DNA of 64,000 bases from CALGYY01 sp963678485 (GTDB lineage: Bacteria; Bacteroidota; Bacteroidia; Bacteroidales; CAIWKO01), in contig OY782882.1 of the NCBI GenBank assembly GCA_963678485.1, positions 4,526,001 to 4,590,000 on the forward strand, given 5' to 3'. The first letter of the stretch is position 1. The number at the start of each line of letters is the position of its first letter. A program made the position numbers and the translations under genes. The notes below the pieces were generated by a model that saw only the letters and a list, made by a program, of their open reading frames with translations, was not told the DNA's origin and made no database searches. Below are positions 1 to 8,816 of the stretch, piece by piece.

Positions 1-1160
1 GTAAATATATTTCCGACCGGGGTTGGTGTAACAGTCACTGTAACACCATTTATGCTTGAGCAACCTCCTGTAGTACCTGTAACAGTGTAGTTTGTTGTAG
101 AACCTGGAGATACGACTTTAGGCGTTCCCGTTCCAAGTCCGCCACTCCAGGTATAGCTCGTTGCTCCTGAAGCTGTAAGTGTTGTACTTCCGCCAGGGCA
201 GATGGAGCTAGGTGTGGCGGTAACAACGGTTGAAGGAGCCGTGATTGTAAAGGTTCTTGAATTGTTTGCATTAGCAGGATCGCTGGTATTTCCACAAATA
301 TCGAGAACGGCACCTGATAGCCACAGAGTGTAGGTACCACCTGTGATCATATTTGGAATTACCGTAAGTACATAATCATTTTCATAAGTTCCGCCGACAT
401 TACAGGATGCACCGCTGATATAACTAATAGTATAGGGGCCACCCGGACCAGTTAAGGTAAAGTCACCACCTGAAATAGAACTGCAGAGAATATTCTCACT
501 AAAACTAATTGACAAGGTATTTGCTCCACAAATGACAGGAGTGGTGAGGCTTGAAATATAAGGACGGACATTATCCACAACATTGGCTGTGCCTCCAAAA
601 CTGATAGTATAACCATTGAAGGATCCTGAGAAATTATTCACCATCAGTGCATAGGTCTGATTGGCGGCAGAGGAGATTTCCTTGTTGAATGCTGAACAGC
701 CATTAGGTCCATTACAAGCCCAGGCATTTGTTTGATTTGGACCGGTCGGACCGGTATTCATACAATAATTGCAGCTTACCTGCATACCGCCATTGGGAGC
801 GTAAATTCCACTACAACCATTAGTGGTAAGATTGTACACGGCCCAGTCGTAGTCGTCAGCAGGATCGTTAGGAGTGATAACGAAGTTTACAGTCCCTGCA
901 CTTTGGGTCGTAAAAGTATACCATGTTGAATTGGCCTCACCGGCAGAAATACAGTTTGTTGGACAATAGTTAGTGCTAGCAGGACCTTGATTTGGGAGAT
1001 CAGTGTAGTTTCCTGCTCCATTTGCAGAACTATTATATGAGTACACGCTTGTACAAACGGGAATAGCACCCAAACAGTCACCATTGGTAGGCACTTGTGC
1101 AAATACATTGTTTACAAGAAGAAGCGTCAGTAGGGCGAGTAGGGGGTAGCGTTTAATCAT
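1..1160 (-). CDS. Large secreted adhesin-like protein, N-terminal part (3' end outside window)
   Basis: The reading frame is open from an ATG at 1160 to the window edge (about 386 codons). It starts with a signal peptide (MIKRYPLLALLTLLLV..VFAQ). A Cys/Asn/Gly-rich region follows, resembling the N-terminal beta-sandwich found at the start of many Bacteroidota gliding and adhesion proteins. After that come Ser/Thr-rich repeats of PKD/Ig-like style (CPGGSTTLTASGATSYTW and similar). Such proteins are normally very long, exported through Sec and often through the type IX system, whose C-terminal signal would lie outside the window. The start is 7 bp after the stop of the preceding secreted-protein gene, so the two are probably co-transcribed. 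Exact function is unknown. Confidence 0.75.
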   Translation of the reverse strand, partial: MIKRYPLLALLTLLLVNNVFAQVPTNGDCLGAIPVCTSVYSYNSSANGAGNYTDLPNQGPASTNYCPTNCISAGEANSTWYTFTTQSAGTVNFVITPNDPADDYDWAVYNLTTNGCSGIYAPNGGMQVSCNYCMNTGPTGPNQTNAWACNGPNGCSAFNKEISSAANQTYALMVNNFSGSFNGYTISFGGTANVVDNVRPYISSLTTPVICGANTLSISFSENILCSSISGGDFTLTGPGGPYTISYISGASCNVGGTYENDYVLTVIPNMITGGTYTLWLSGAVLDICGNTSDPANANNSRTFTITAPSTVVTATPSSICPGGSTTLTASGATSYTWSGGLGTGTPKVVSPGSTTNYTVTGTTGGCSSINGVTVTVTPTPVGNIF

Positions 1161-1167
1161 GCAGTAT

Positions 1168-1581
1168 TTATTCAAATGGGTTTGTCTTTTTTACGGGTAA
1201 TCGAAGAACCTCAAAGGTTTTACTAGGTGTAGTCAATGTTTTAACAGAAGCCGACATCAGCATCAGCCTAAAACTATTCATATCTCCCTTCTCATCAATT
1301 CGCACGGTAACCTTACGGCTATTGCTGTTTGAACCTGAAACTTTAACATTTAATATCTTTTCCGAACCAGAAGCTTTGGCCACAAAGGCGTCCACATCTT
1401 TCTGCTCAGCTAAACCAGAAATCTGAAATTCAATCGTTTTAGTACCTTGTGCGTTTATTTTCTTTAAAAACTGATCTGGATTGTCAATATGGCAAACTAC
1501 TGATTGGGCTAGGCTAAAGATAGGAAGGATTGCAACGAATGCTATAGTTAAAAATACCTGAAAAATATGCTTTGTGCGCAT
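1168..1581 (-). CDS. Secreted protein of unknown function, 137 aa
   Basis: An N-terminal signal peptide (residues 1-25, ending FSLAQ) is followed by about 110 residues with alternating beta/alpha character. The mature part contains two segments reminiscent of a small ferredoxin-like fold (VVCHIDNPDQFLKKI and KILNVKVSGSN), but there is no CxxC metal motif. I do not recognise a family. It directly precedes the large adhesin-like gene (7-bp gap), so a role in the same surface or envelope process is plausible but unproven. Confidence 0.65.
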   Translation of the reverse strand: MRTKHIFQVFLTIAFVAILPIFSLAQSVVCHIDNPDQFLKKINAQGTKTIEFQISGLAEQKDVDAFVAKASGSEKILNVKVSGSNSNSRKVTVRIDEKGDMNSFRLMLMSASVKTLTTPSKTFEVLRLPVKKTNPFE

Positions 1582-1936
1582 AAACTAAATTTTTTAGATT
1601 CGATTTGAACGATATTATTAATAATTGAGAATAAAGATACAAAAAAAAAGTGAATAATTAGGTATGCGTATATGTGTTAAAAGTGCTGTAATTGAACTTA
1701 GTGAATATTCACGAAATTCTAATTTTATTTACTTTGTAAATAATAGATAATCATATGGTTATCATTTGTTTCAATAGTTCTCAAAATCGGGTATTTTGTG
1801 GATTATTTATCAACAAAATATTAACAATATTCAGGTTTAGGTAATTTAACATATGGTGACATGAACATGCATGAATATCTTGTTACATGGGCATTTCCAC
1901 CATATACTAGAAAGTTGTACTAAACACCTAAATGTT
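1582..1936. other. AT-rich intergenic region, no gene seen
   Basis: About 350 bp between the secreted-protein gene and the terminator of the DUF1015 gene. It is AT-rich with no convincing reading frame, tRNA or repeat. It should hold the promoter for the leftward secreted-protein pair, but no clear CAAAnnTA (reverse of TAnnTTTG) box could be singled out. Confidence 0.5.
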
Positions 1937-1966
1937 AAAAAAAAGCCCGGCAGCAAGGCCGGGCTT
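1937..1966 (-). terminator. Intrinsic terminator after DUF1015 gene
   Basis: A perfect stem AAGCCCGGC/GCCGGGCTT with a six-base loop is followed on the minus strand by a run of eight T. It sits 20 bp downstream of the DUF1015 stop codon. Confidence 0.85.
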
Positions 1967-1985
1967 CTATTACGTCATATTTTGA

Positions 1986-3233
1986 CTATTCCAACGAATG
2001 CACAACGAGTCCCGACCTGAGTTTAGGCTCAAACCAGGTTGTTTTAGGAGGCATGATATTTCCGGTGTCGGCGATATCAATTAATTGTTTCATTGATACA
2101 GGATAGAGGGCAAAGGCAACTTTCATTTCGCCGCTGTCAACGCGTTTTTTCAATTCGCCTAATCCACGAATTCCGCCAACGAAATCCACCCGCTTATCAG
2201 TACGAAGGTCTTTAATGCCGAGGATTTCATCGAGGACAAGACGCGAAAGTATGGTCACATCTAAAACGCCAATAGGATCTTTATCATCGAAAGTGCCTGG
2301 TTTTGCAACGAGGCTGTACCAAAGGCCTTCCATATAGATACTGAATGTGTGAAGCTTTTCTGGTTTGCAGATTTCTTTACCTTCTTCTTTTACCACGAAA
2401 TGTACATTCAGTTTTTCGAGGAATTGTTGAGGAGTGAGGCCATTCAAATCTTTTACAACGCGGTTGTAATCAATGATGGTAAGCTGATCATCGGGGAAAT
2501 GTACTGCAAGGAAAAAGTTGTATTCTTCGTTTCCTGTATGAGCTGGATTATTTTTCTTTTTTTCACGACCAACCAGAGCTGCTGCTGCAGTGCGGTGGTG
2601 ACCATCGGCAACATAAGTGTGAGGAATTTTTGCGAAGAGTTCAGTGATCTTTGTGATGAGCTGCTGATCGCGGATTACCCAGAAATGGTGGCCGATTCCG
2701 TCGACCGAAGTGAAATCGTATTCAGCTGCCTGTTTGGTTACGATATTTTTTACGATGGCATCGATGGCCGGAACAGCAGGATATGTGAAGAATACAGGCT
2801 CCATATTGGCATTGGTCACCCGAACGTGTTTCATACGATCTTCTTCTTTATCGGGACGGGTAAGTTCATGTTTCAGGATGACGCCTTCCATGTAGTCTTC
2901 CACGCCAGCACACCCTACCATGCCATATTGGGTTTTCCCATTCATGGTTTGTCCATAAATGTAAAGGCAATCTTCCTTATCCTGAACCAGCCAGCCTTTT
3001 TCGCGATACATAGCAAAATTAGTTTTGGCTTTTTCATAAACCTGTGGTTCATGTTCGTCGATTCCTTCAGGAAGGTCGATTTCTGGTTTGATGATATGCA
3101 GAAGAGAGTAGGGATTTCCTGCGGCTTCAATGCGGGCTTCTTTTGAGTTCAATACATCGTAAGGTCGGGAAGCCAGATCTTTTACGATTTCCTTCGGGGG
3201 GCGTAAGCCTTTGAATGCTTTAAGTATGGCCAT
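1986..3233 (-). CDS. DUF1015 family protein (serine-pathway associated)
   Basis: A 415-residue protein matching the DUF1015 family in length and motifs: N-terminal FKGLRPPKEIVKDLASRPYD, a central VADGHHRTAAA motif around residues 210-220, and a C-terminal region ending in NIMPPKTTWFEPKLRSG. Biochemical function is not established. In Bacteroidota this gene is commonly found with serA and serC, as here, and some relatives are annotated as SerB-like, so a link to phosphoserine or serine metabolism is inferred from neighbourhood. The conserved His-rich motif suggests metal or phosphate handling. A TAATTTTG box lies about 55 bp upstream. Confidence 0.88.
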   Translation of the reverse strand: MAILKAFKGLRPPKEIVKDLASRPYDVLNSKEARIEAAGNPYSLLHIIKPEIDLPEGIDEHEPQVYEKAKTNFAMYREKGWLVQDKEDCLYIYGQTMNGKTQYGMVGCAGVEDYMEGVILKHELTRPDKEEDRMKHVRVTNANMEPVFFTYPAVPAIDAIVKNIVTKQAAEYDFTSVDGIGHHFWVIRDQQLITKITELFAKIPHTYVADGHHRTAAAALVGREKKKNNPAHTGNEEYNFFLAVHFPDDQLTIIDYNRVVKDLNGLTPQQFLEKLNVHFVVKEEGKEICKPEKLHTFSIYMEGLWYSLVAKPGTFDDKDPIGVLDVTILSRLVLDEILGIKDLRTDKRVDFVGGIRGLGELKKRVDSGEMKVAFALYPVSMKQLIDIADTGNIMPPKTTWFEPKLRSGLVVHSLE

Positions 3234-3287
3234 GTTCTAAATATTTTTGGTTGAATAAAAATGCGACTAAACCGCTTAGTTTAGCCG

Positions 3288-3295
3288 CAAAATTA
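3288..3295 (-). promoter_or_regulatory. -7 box for DUF1015 gene
   Basis: CAAAATTA on the plus strand is TAATTTTG on the minus strand, an exact match to the Bacteroidota TAnnTTTG -7 element, about 55 bp upstream of the ATG. Confidence 0.5.
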
Positions 3296-3321
3296 GAAAA
3301 AACTTAATGCTTATTGAAATT

Positions 3322-3774
3322 TTATGGATTATACCTGTTAAAATCTTCGACAGGGGTAGGTTCGTCTTCTTCTTCGTGCTCGTCGCTACTCTTTACGCTG
3401 CGTTGCAGGGAGGCAATTAAAGCGCCCACCATTTTGGTCATTTCTATCAACGCATTGCGACTATATTCGGTGGTGTCATGATCGATAAAACCCAGATTAG
3501 AAGCCATCGTGGTAATCACAATGCACTCTCTGATTGAGCTTTTCGACATTTTAAGATAATAAATAAATTGGGTTTTGTTTCGTCCACTGCCTTCGGCAAT
3601 GTAAATGGCAATGTTTTGTGCAGCCTTGTTGAAATGTTCTCTAAGATCGCTTTGCTTGCCTTCGGGCATGTTCTGGGTGATTTCATAAACCCAGGATACA
3701 TAGTCAAGCGCCTTGTGGTAGATTCGTAAATCCTCAAATCTGAAGAAAAAAGTGTTTGGTTTTTCGGTTTCCAT
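3322..3774 (-). CDS. Four-helix-bundle protein (23S rRNA intervening-sequence protein family)
   Basis: The 150-residue protein begins with the family signature FEDLRIYHKALDYVSWVYEI, then the NIAIYIAEGSGRNKTQFIYYL and SSIRECIVI segments typical of the S23/IVP four-helix bundle. Family members form homopentamers; the first were found in intervening sequences of 23S rRNA, but many, like this one, are free-standing chromosomal genes of unknown role. It has an acidic C-terminal tail (SSDEHEEEDEPTPVED). It lies between the serA and DUF1015 genes on the same strand, which is unusual company for the family and may be accidental. Confidence 0.85.
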   Translation of the reverse strand: METEKPNTFFFRFEDLRIYHKALDYVSWVYEITQNMPEGKQSDLREHFNKAAQNIAIYIAEGSGRNKTQFIYYLKMSKSSIRECIVITTMASNLGFIDHDTTEYSRNALIEMTKMVGALIASLQRSVKSSDEHEEEDEPTPVEDFNRYNP

Positions 3775-3820
3775 GATTATTATTTTTGTGACCTCCTGTT
3801 TTCGTTTATTAATAGGGTAG

Positions 3821-3853
3821 TAAAAACAGCGCTCAATCTATGTTGAGCGCTGT
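3821..3853 (-). terminator. Intrinsic terminator after serA
   Basis: An 11-bp perfect stem (ACAGCGCTCAA/TTGAGCGCTGT) with a six-base loop at 3826-3853, followed by T-rich sequence on the minus strand, 13 bp past the serA stop. Confidence 0.85.
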
Positions 3854-3866
3854 GGTATCAGAGTAA

Positions 3867-4793
3867 TTAAAATTTGTTTACCTGGAATGTCTTATCTCCA
3901 TTTTTCAAATATTTCACAATTTGATTTGCAGCGGCAAGTCCGGCATTGATGTTTGCTTCCGATGTTTCAGCTCCTTGTTTTTTAGGAGTGCTGTAATAAC
4001 GAACGTCATATTTTTCAGTCATTTCGGTGTGACATTCAGGAGCGATATCGGAGATGTATTTGAAATCCGGGCGCTCATCCATGATCTTTTTCAGATCATT
4101 TTCGTCCATCACCTCTTTACGGGCAGTGTTAACGATTGTAGCGCCTTTTGGCATTTTAGAAAGTAATCCATAATTGATGGATTTCTTCGTTTGATCGTTT
4201 GCAGGAATGTGCAGCGAAATATACTGGCAGGTGGAATAAAGCTCTTCCACTGTGTCAAGCATGGTCACACCATCAGGAGCGACTTTGGCTTTGTCGACAA
4301 ATGGATCGAAGGTAAATACCTGCATTTCGAAAGCTTTAGCAAGACGGGCAAGATTTCTTGGAACTGCGCCATAGGCATGCAATCCAAGTTTTTTACCCTT
4401 GAGCTCAGAACCGGAACCGCCCTTGAAGGCTGCTCTGGCCATGAAAATCATCATTCCCATAGCAAGTTCTGCAACTGCGTTGGAATTTTGTCCGGGAGTG
4501 TTCATTACAACGATCTTACGCTCGTTGGCAGCAGCTAAGTCAACATTATCATACCCGGCGCCAGCGCGTACGATGATTTTAAGGTTTTTTGCAGCAGCAA
4601 TTACTTCAGGAGTTGCCTTATCACTTCTTACAATCAATGCGTCAACATCGGCAACAGCTTTAAGTAGATCGGCCTTATCAGTGTATTTTTCCAATAATAC
4701 CAACTCGAAGCCGGCCTCGTCTAAGATTTTTTTGATTCCGTTCACCGCAGCGGGAGCGAAAGGTTTTTCGGTAGCGACCAATACTTTTGACAT
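3867..4793 (-). CDS. serA: D-3-phosphoglycerate dehydrogenase (2-hydroxyacid dehydrogenase family)
   Basis: First enzyme of serine synthesis, oxidising 3-phosphoglycerate with NAD in the cytosol. The start at MSKVLVATEKPF gives 308 residues; an upstream in-frame ATG at 4874 would add a basic stretch unlike the family, and a TATCTTTG promoter box lies between the two. Features: substrate-domain motif VRAGAGYDNVD, helix MNTPGQNSNAVAELAMGMM, nucleotide-binding segment KKLGLHAYGAVPRNLARLA, and VNTARKEVMDE. The usual GxGxxG is replaced by GLHAYG, seen in some short SerA homologues. There is no C-terminal ACT domain, so this is the short form. It is near serC, which supports the pathway call. Confidence 0.9.
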   Translation of the reverse strand: MSKVLVATEKPFAPAAVNGIKKILDEAGFELVLLEKYTDKADLLKAVADVDALIVRSDKATPEVIAAAKNLKIIVRAGAGYDNVDLAAANERKIVVMNTPGQNSNAVAELAMGMMIFMARAAFKGGSGSELKGKKLGLHAYGAVPRNLARLAKAFEMQVFTFDPFVDKAKVAPDGVTMLDTVEELYSTCQYISLHIPANDQTKKSINYGLLSKMPKGATIVNTARKEVMDENDLKKIMDERPDFKYISDIAPECHTEMTEKYDVRYYSTPKKQGAETSEANINAGLAAANQIVKYLKNGDKTFQVNKF

Positions 4794-4835
4794 AGTTTGG
4801 AGTTTAATATTAATATTAGGAGTAATAAAAGTGCC

Positions 4836-4843
4836 CAAAGATA
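4836..4843 (-). promoter_or_regulatory. -7 box for serA
   Basis: CAAAGATA (TATCTTTG on the minus strand) fits TAnnTTTG and lies about 43 bp upstream of the chosen serA ATG. This supports that start over the upstream alternative. Confidence 0.55.
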
Positions 4844-4874
4844 GTTTTTTTTTGATGCGCGTAAAAATAACCAA

Positions 4875-5240
4875 AAAAATAAATTTTTTAGTCGAATTTT
4901 GTCGAATTTGGCAGTTTAATGAAATTTTTTTAGTGACCTAAATCATTCATTAACTTCATATTATATTCCAATTTTTTATATACTCATATTTAGTTTTCTG
5001 CATATAAAAACGATACGTTTTTTATAGTAAAATGATGGTCAGTAAATCACTGATTGAGTCAAATATTTCTGCATTATTTTCTGATAATATTTCAAAAATT
5101 TCTACGCAAATAGATAATAATCTATCATATAGAAGAAAAATTCAAGAAAACTATGTAGTTGTGTTAAATACCTACCCATAGTGATTAAGATTGGGAGAAA
5201 TTTGATAAGTGTTTAGCCTTGTTTTTCATTATGTTGAAAA
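4875..5240. other. AT-rich intergenic region, no gene seen
   Basis: Roughly 365 bp between serA and the serC terminator. It is very AT-rich with no supported reading frame or RNA gene. It probably carries the serA upstream control region. Confidence 0.5.
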
Positions 5241-5267
5241 AAAAAGCTGCCCAACGGACAGCTTTTT
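5237..5267 (-). terminator. Intrinsic terminator after serC
   Basis: Stem AAAAAGCTG/CAGCTTTTT (5241-5249 and 5259-5267) with a nine-base loop and extended T tract on the minus strand, 20 bp beyond the serC stop. Confidence 0.8.
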
Positions 5268-5285
5268 AGAACACACAGCGGGTGA

Positions 5286-6359
5286 TTATACTTTGGTTTT
5301 CTCAAATTCCTTCATGCAGTCAACCAGTGCCTGAACGCTTTCGATTGGTAAAGCGTTGTAGGTTGAGGCACGGAAACCGCCAACAGAACGGTGACCCTTG
5401 ATACCAATCATACCGTTTGCTTTAGCGAAATTCATAAATTCATCTTCCAGATTTTGATATCCTTCGCGCATCACGAAACAGATATTCATTAAAGAACGTG
5501 ATTCTTTGGCAACAGTTCCAACGAAGATCTTGCTAGAGTCCATTGCATCATAAAGAAGTTTAGCTTTTTTCTGATTCATTTCCTGCAATTTGGTTACTCC
5601 GCCGACGGATTTGATCCAACGAAGGGTTTCCATAATTGTATAGATGGGCAGACATGGAGGTGTATTGTACATTGAACCTTCCTTAATATGTGTGCGATAA
5701 TCAAGCATTGATGGAAGAACGCGATCAACTTTGCCAAGGATGTCCTCACGAACAATTACAAACGTTGCACCTGCCGGGCCCATGTTTTTTTGAGCACCAC
5801 CATAAATCATCGCATATTTTTTAACGTCAACCGGACGGCTGAAAATATCTGACGACATATCAGCAACCAAAGGCACAGGACAATCAATGTCTTTTAAAAT
5901 CTCAGTTCCGTAAATTGTATTATTGGTGGTGATGTGAAGGTAATCCACATCGGTTGGGATATTTTCGATAGGAGGATAGAAGTTGTAATTCTTTTCTGCA
6001 GAAGAAGCAATCACATTTACCTCACCAAAAAGTTTGGCTTCTTTGATGGCTTTCTTTGCCCAAACGCCGCTGTCGACGTAGGCAGCTTTTTTATTCAAGA
6101 GGTTGTAAGGAACCATACAAAACTGCATACTGGCGCCGCCTCCAAGAAACAATACGTGGTATCCTTCAGGAATTCCAAGTTGTTCCTTAAACAATGCAAC
6201 GGCTTCGTCGATCACTGCTTGAAAATCTTTACTGCGGTGAGAAATCTCCAGAATGGACATTCCAATACCATTAAAGTCAAGAACTGCTTTGGCTGTGTTT
6301 TCAATAGCAATGCGGGGAAGGATAGATGGCCCGGCATTAAAATTATGGACTTTTTTCAT
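5286..6359 (-). CDS. serC: Phosphoserine aminotransferase
   Basis: Second step of serine synthesis: converts 3-phosphohydroxypyruvate plus glutamate to phosphoserine, PLP-dependent, and can also act in the pyridoxine pathway. The start MKKVHNFNAGPSILP matches the family N-terminus exactly, giving 357 residues; the longer frame back to 6434 adds an unrelated hydrophobic stretch and is rejected. Visible motifs are LGGGASMQF (phosphate binding), TTNNTIYGTE, and YGGAQKNMGPAG, whose Lys is the PLP Schiff-base residue near position 195. It is on the same strand as serA but has its own terminator and a 490-bp gap, so it is probably a separate transcript. Confidence 0.95.
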   Translation of the reverse strand: MKKVHNFNAGPSILPRIAIENTAKAVLDFNGIGMSILEISHRSKDFQAVIDEAVALFKEQLGIPEGYHVLFLGGGASMQFCMVPYNLLNKKAAYVDSGVWAKKAIKEAKLFGEVNVIASSAEKNYNFYPPIENIPTDVDYLHITTNNTIYGTEILKDIDCPVPLVADMSSDIFSRPVDVKKYAMIYGGAQKNMGPAGATFVIVREDILGKVDRVLPSMLDYRTHIKEGSMYNTPPCLPIYTIMETLRWIKSVGGVTKLQEMNQKKAKLLYDAMDSSKIFVGTVAKESRSLMNICFVMREGYQNLEDEFMNFAKANGMIGIKGHRSVGGFRASTYNALPIESVQALVDCMKEFEKTKV

Positions 6360-6460
6360 ATATAATTGATTTTTAATGTATAAAAAGTATTGCTTCCGTA
6401 AGAATACGGTAACAAAGAAAAGAATTTTTCTCATACCATTTCTGGAAATGAAAAATAATT

Positions 6461-7468
6461 TTAACGTGATGGCTGAGGCTGGTTTTTAGCCTTAGTTTTT
6501 TTCTTCTTGGGCTCTTTCACATTACGCGCATCGATGTCGCGCACAAAATACCATTTACCATCCTTCAGGGTGAAACCGTTTAATACATTGGTCTCAGGAA
6601 CGTAAAACTGATATTGCCCGATAAGGTCAGCGGGATTAGCGTTTAGTCGGCTATCCAATGGAACCAGGTTATCGAAAATGATCATAGGTTCCTCACGAAC
6701 CTTTTCCTTGCTGGTCTTTTTATCCTTGCTTTGAGCAATGACGTGCAGGTATTGCTTTTCAAAACGCAATGTCATGCTTGCCCGTGCTGAGAATTCAAAA
6801 ATGATACGGACGATTTTTTCCTTGTCCTTAAATTTTTTAAAGACTGCTGCACCAAATTGTGGTTTCCCGCTCGATTTGAAGCTAAGCACATCGATGAGCT
6901 TTTTCTTCGAAATGTTGTTGTTACCATCCCAGCCCAATAAAGTGTAGTACTCTTTATCTTTTACCTTATGAGGAATAATCTTATAATAAAGTGCTCCAAA
7001 CCAGCGATCGTTGGTGAGCAGCATGGTTTCGGGCGATTCGATCTCTGATGATTTATCCTTAAGTTCATATACTCTGTAATCGAGGCCACCACCAGCTTTC
7101 ACCTGTATAAATCCAAAATATTCGAAGGTGCCATTTTCAAGTGCAAGATTCCAATTGATGATGCGGAAACTTTCGTCTGGTGCATACAATCGGGCAACAT
7201 TCTTTAATGAGTCAAATGGGTATTTAAAGGAGCGCTCATCAGCAAGGACCTTCGATAGCGTATTTATAAAACGAACATTATTTTCGAATTTCTCAGGATC
7301 GGTCTTCCCGAAATGAACGAGGTTGATATACTTTTTCAATGAATCCTCGGCCTGAATAAATTCTCTGGGTTGAGCTATACATATATTATAATGTATAGGA
7401 AGGAATGAAAAAAGACAAACCAACACTAATAATGAAAGGTAAGGTACCGAACGGAATTTCATTTTCAT
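6461..7468 (-). CDS. Secreted protein of unknown function, 335 aa
   Basis: A signal peptide or N-terminal anchor (residues 7-33, ending CIAQ) is followed by a region common in uncharacterised Bacteroidota envelope proteins: an alpha-helical part to about residue 100, then beta-rich sequence with NWNLALENGTFEYFGFIQVK and WFGALYYKIIPHK, and a Lys-rich basic C-terminus (KEPKKKKTKAKNQPQP). I know similar proteins only as hypothetical. It ends about 100 bp upstream of the serC start on the same strand and is divergent from the acyl-CoA reductase gene. Confidence 0.7.
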   Translation of the reverse strand: MKMKFRSVPYLSLLVLVCLFSFLPIHYNICIAQPREFIQAEDSLKKYINLVHFGKTDPEKFENNVRFINTLSKVLADERSFKYPFDSLKNVARLYAPDESFRIINWNLALENGTFEYFGFIQVKAGGGLDYRVYELKDKSSEIESPETMLLTNDRWFGALYYKIIPHKVKDKEYYTLLGWDGNNNISKKKLIDVLSFKSSGKPQFGAAVFKKFKDKEKIVRIIFEFSARASMTLRFEKQYLHVIAQSKDKKTSKEKVREEPMIIFDNLVPLDSRLNANPADLIGQYQFYVPETNVLNGFTLKDGKWYFVRDIDARNVKEPKKKKTKAKNQPQPSR

Positions 7469-7544
7469 TCAACTATCAACGTACAAAATAATGCTTTAAT
7501 TTTACAAGCGCAGTAATGAGTGCAAAATTAACTCAAATTTCCCT

Positions 7545-8603
7545 ATGGCACTAAATATCCGGATTTCTTCTTTTGCAGCCTTGGGTGCATTGTTGGAACA
7601 TTATACCAGCCAAAGTAAAGATATTACTGGAAGTTGGGAGTTGCGTATTGATGAGGCAGTACAGCAATCGGAACGTTATAATCCTTGGTTTACCAGGGAG
7701 CATCAACAACTTGCATTGCGTAATATCGCAGTCTTATTACAAAAAGAAACGCTTGAACAATGGATTAAACCTTATGTTGAGCGAATAAATGCATGTTCTG
7801 AAAAAAAACGCATTGGTATTGTGATGGCAGGAAATATTCCTGCTGTTGGTTTCCATGATTTGTTGTGTGTGCTCATCTGCGGGTATTCTGCGATTGTGAA
7901 GTGTTCGTCGCAGGACCGCTTTTTAATTCCAGTATTTGCTGATTTTCTGAAAGCACATGACCCTTGGTTTGCATCAACCATTGAGTTTACCGAAGGACAA
8001 ATCAGCGGATTTGATGCAGTTATTGCTACGGGAAGCAATAATTCGTCGCGCTATTTCGAATCCTATTTTTCCTCTGTTCCGCATATTATTAGAAAGAACC
8101 GAAATAGCGCAGCAGTTTTAAGCGGGATGGAAAGTCCTGAATCCTTAAGCGCTTTGTGCGATGATATTTTCCAATATTTCGGTTTAGGCTGCAGAAATGT
8201 TTCCCGTGTTTTTGTTCCTGTTGGATATTCATTCGATCCTTTGCTGCGAGCGGCAGAGCGATATTTTTCATTTGCCGATCATCATAAATACAGTTCTAAT
8301 TATATTTATTACAGAACAATCTTTATGATGAATAGCGATCCTTTCTGGGAAAATGGAGTTGTACTTTTGCGTAAGGCTGATGAATGGGGATCACCCGTTT
8401 CAGTATTATATTATACAGAATACTCTGATATTATAGATGTAAACAATATGCTAGATGCAGATAAGGATAAGGTGCAATGTGTAGTATCTGAATTGGCCGG
8501 TATTAATGGCTCGCAGCCCTTTGGTTCAACACAGCGACCTGCCCTTGGCGATTATGCTGATGGAATAGATACTATGGCGTTTTTATGCGAACTGATAAAG
8601 TAA
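7545..8603 (+). CDS. Acyl-CoA reductase, LuxC-like
   Basis: The 352-residue protein resembles the LuxC / aldehyde-dehydrogenase-fold acyl-CoA reductases widely conserved in Bacteroidota. Family features are the IGIVMAGNIPAVGFHD segment near residues 88-103, KCSSQDRFLIP, the FDAVIATGSNNSSRYFE nucleotide-binding turn, RKNRNSAAVLSG, and GLGCRNVSRVFVP, which carries the candidate catalytic Cys. These enzymes reduce acyl-CoA or acyl groups to aldehyde with NADPH. No LuxD/LuxE partners are nearby, so bioluminescence is not implied. Physiological role is unknown; lipid or polyketide-like end products are possible. Confidence 0.85.
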   Translation: MALNIRISSFAALGALLEHYTSQSKDITGSWELRIDEAVQQSERYNPWFTREHQQLALRNIAVLLQKETLEQWIKPYVERINACSEKKRIGIVMAGNIPAVGFHDLLCVLICGYSAIVKCSSQDRFLIPVFADFLKAHDPWFASTIEFTEGQISGFDAVIATGSNNSSRYFESYFSSVPHIIRKNRNSAAVLSGMESPESLSALCDDIFQYFGLGCRNVSRVFVPVGYSFDPLLRAAERYFSFADHHKYSSNYIYYRTIFMMNSDPFWENGVVLLRKADEWGSPVSVLYYTEYSDIIDVNNMLDADKDKVQCVVSELAGINGSQPFGSTQRPALGDYADGIDTMAFLCELIK

Positions 8604-8795
8604 TAGATATATAATTAGTAAAGGGGATTTATAAATTGCCGATATTATGTCGAATGCTATGCTTGGATAACCCAAGGATTTTGCATCAATTTATAGGTGA
8701 CGGATTCGGGTGGCGATTACTGAAACTCCGATAATACAAATGGCCGATTTGTATCACATTCAAGCATAAAACAAAATATCAAAACAGTTTCTTAG

Positions 8796-8803
8796 TATAT
8801 TTG
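8796..8803 (+). promoter_or_regulatory. -7 box for wecB-like gene
   Basis: TATATTTG is an exact TAnnTTTG match 13 bp before the start codon, implying a very short leader. Confidence 0.5.
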
Positions 8804-8816
8804 TTCACTCACAATC

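Noticed and set aside
2349..3146. A 265-residue plus-strand frame
   Set aside because: It is fully antisense to the DUF1015 gene, which has family motifs, promoter and terminator.
7545..8603. Bioluminescence operon from the LuxC-like gene
   Set aside because: No luxA, B, D or E neighbours; LuxC-like reductases are common in non-luminous Bacteroidota.
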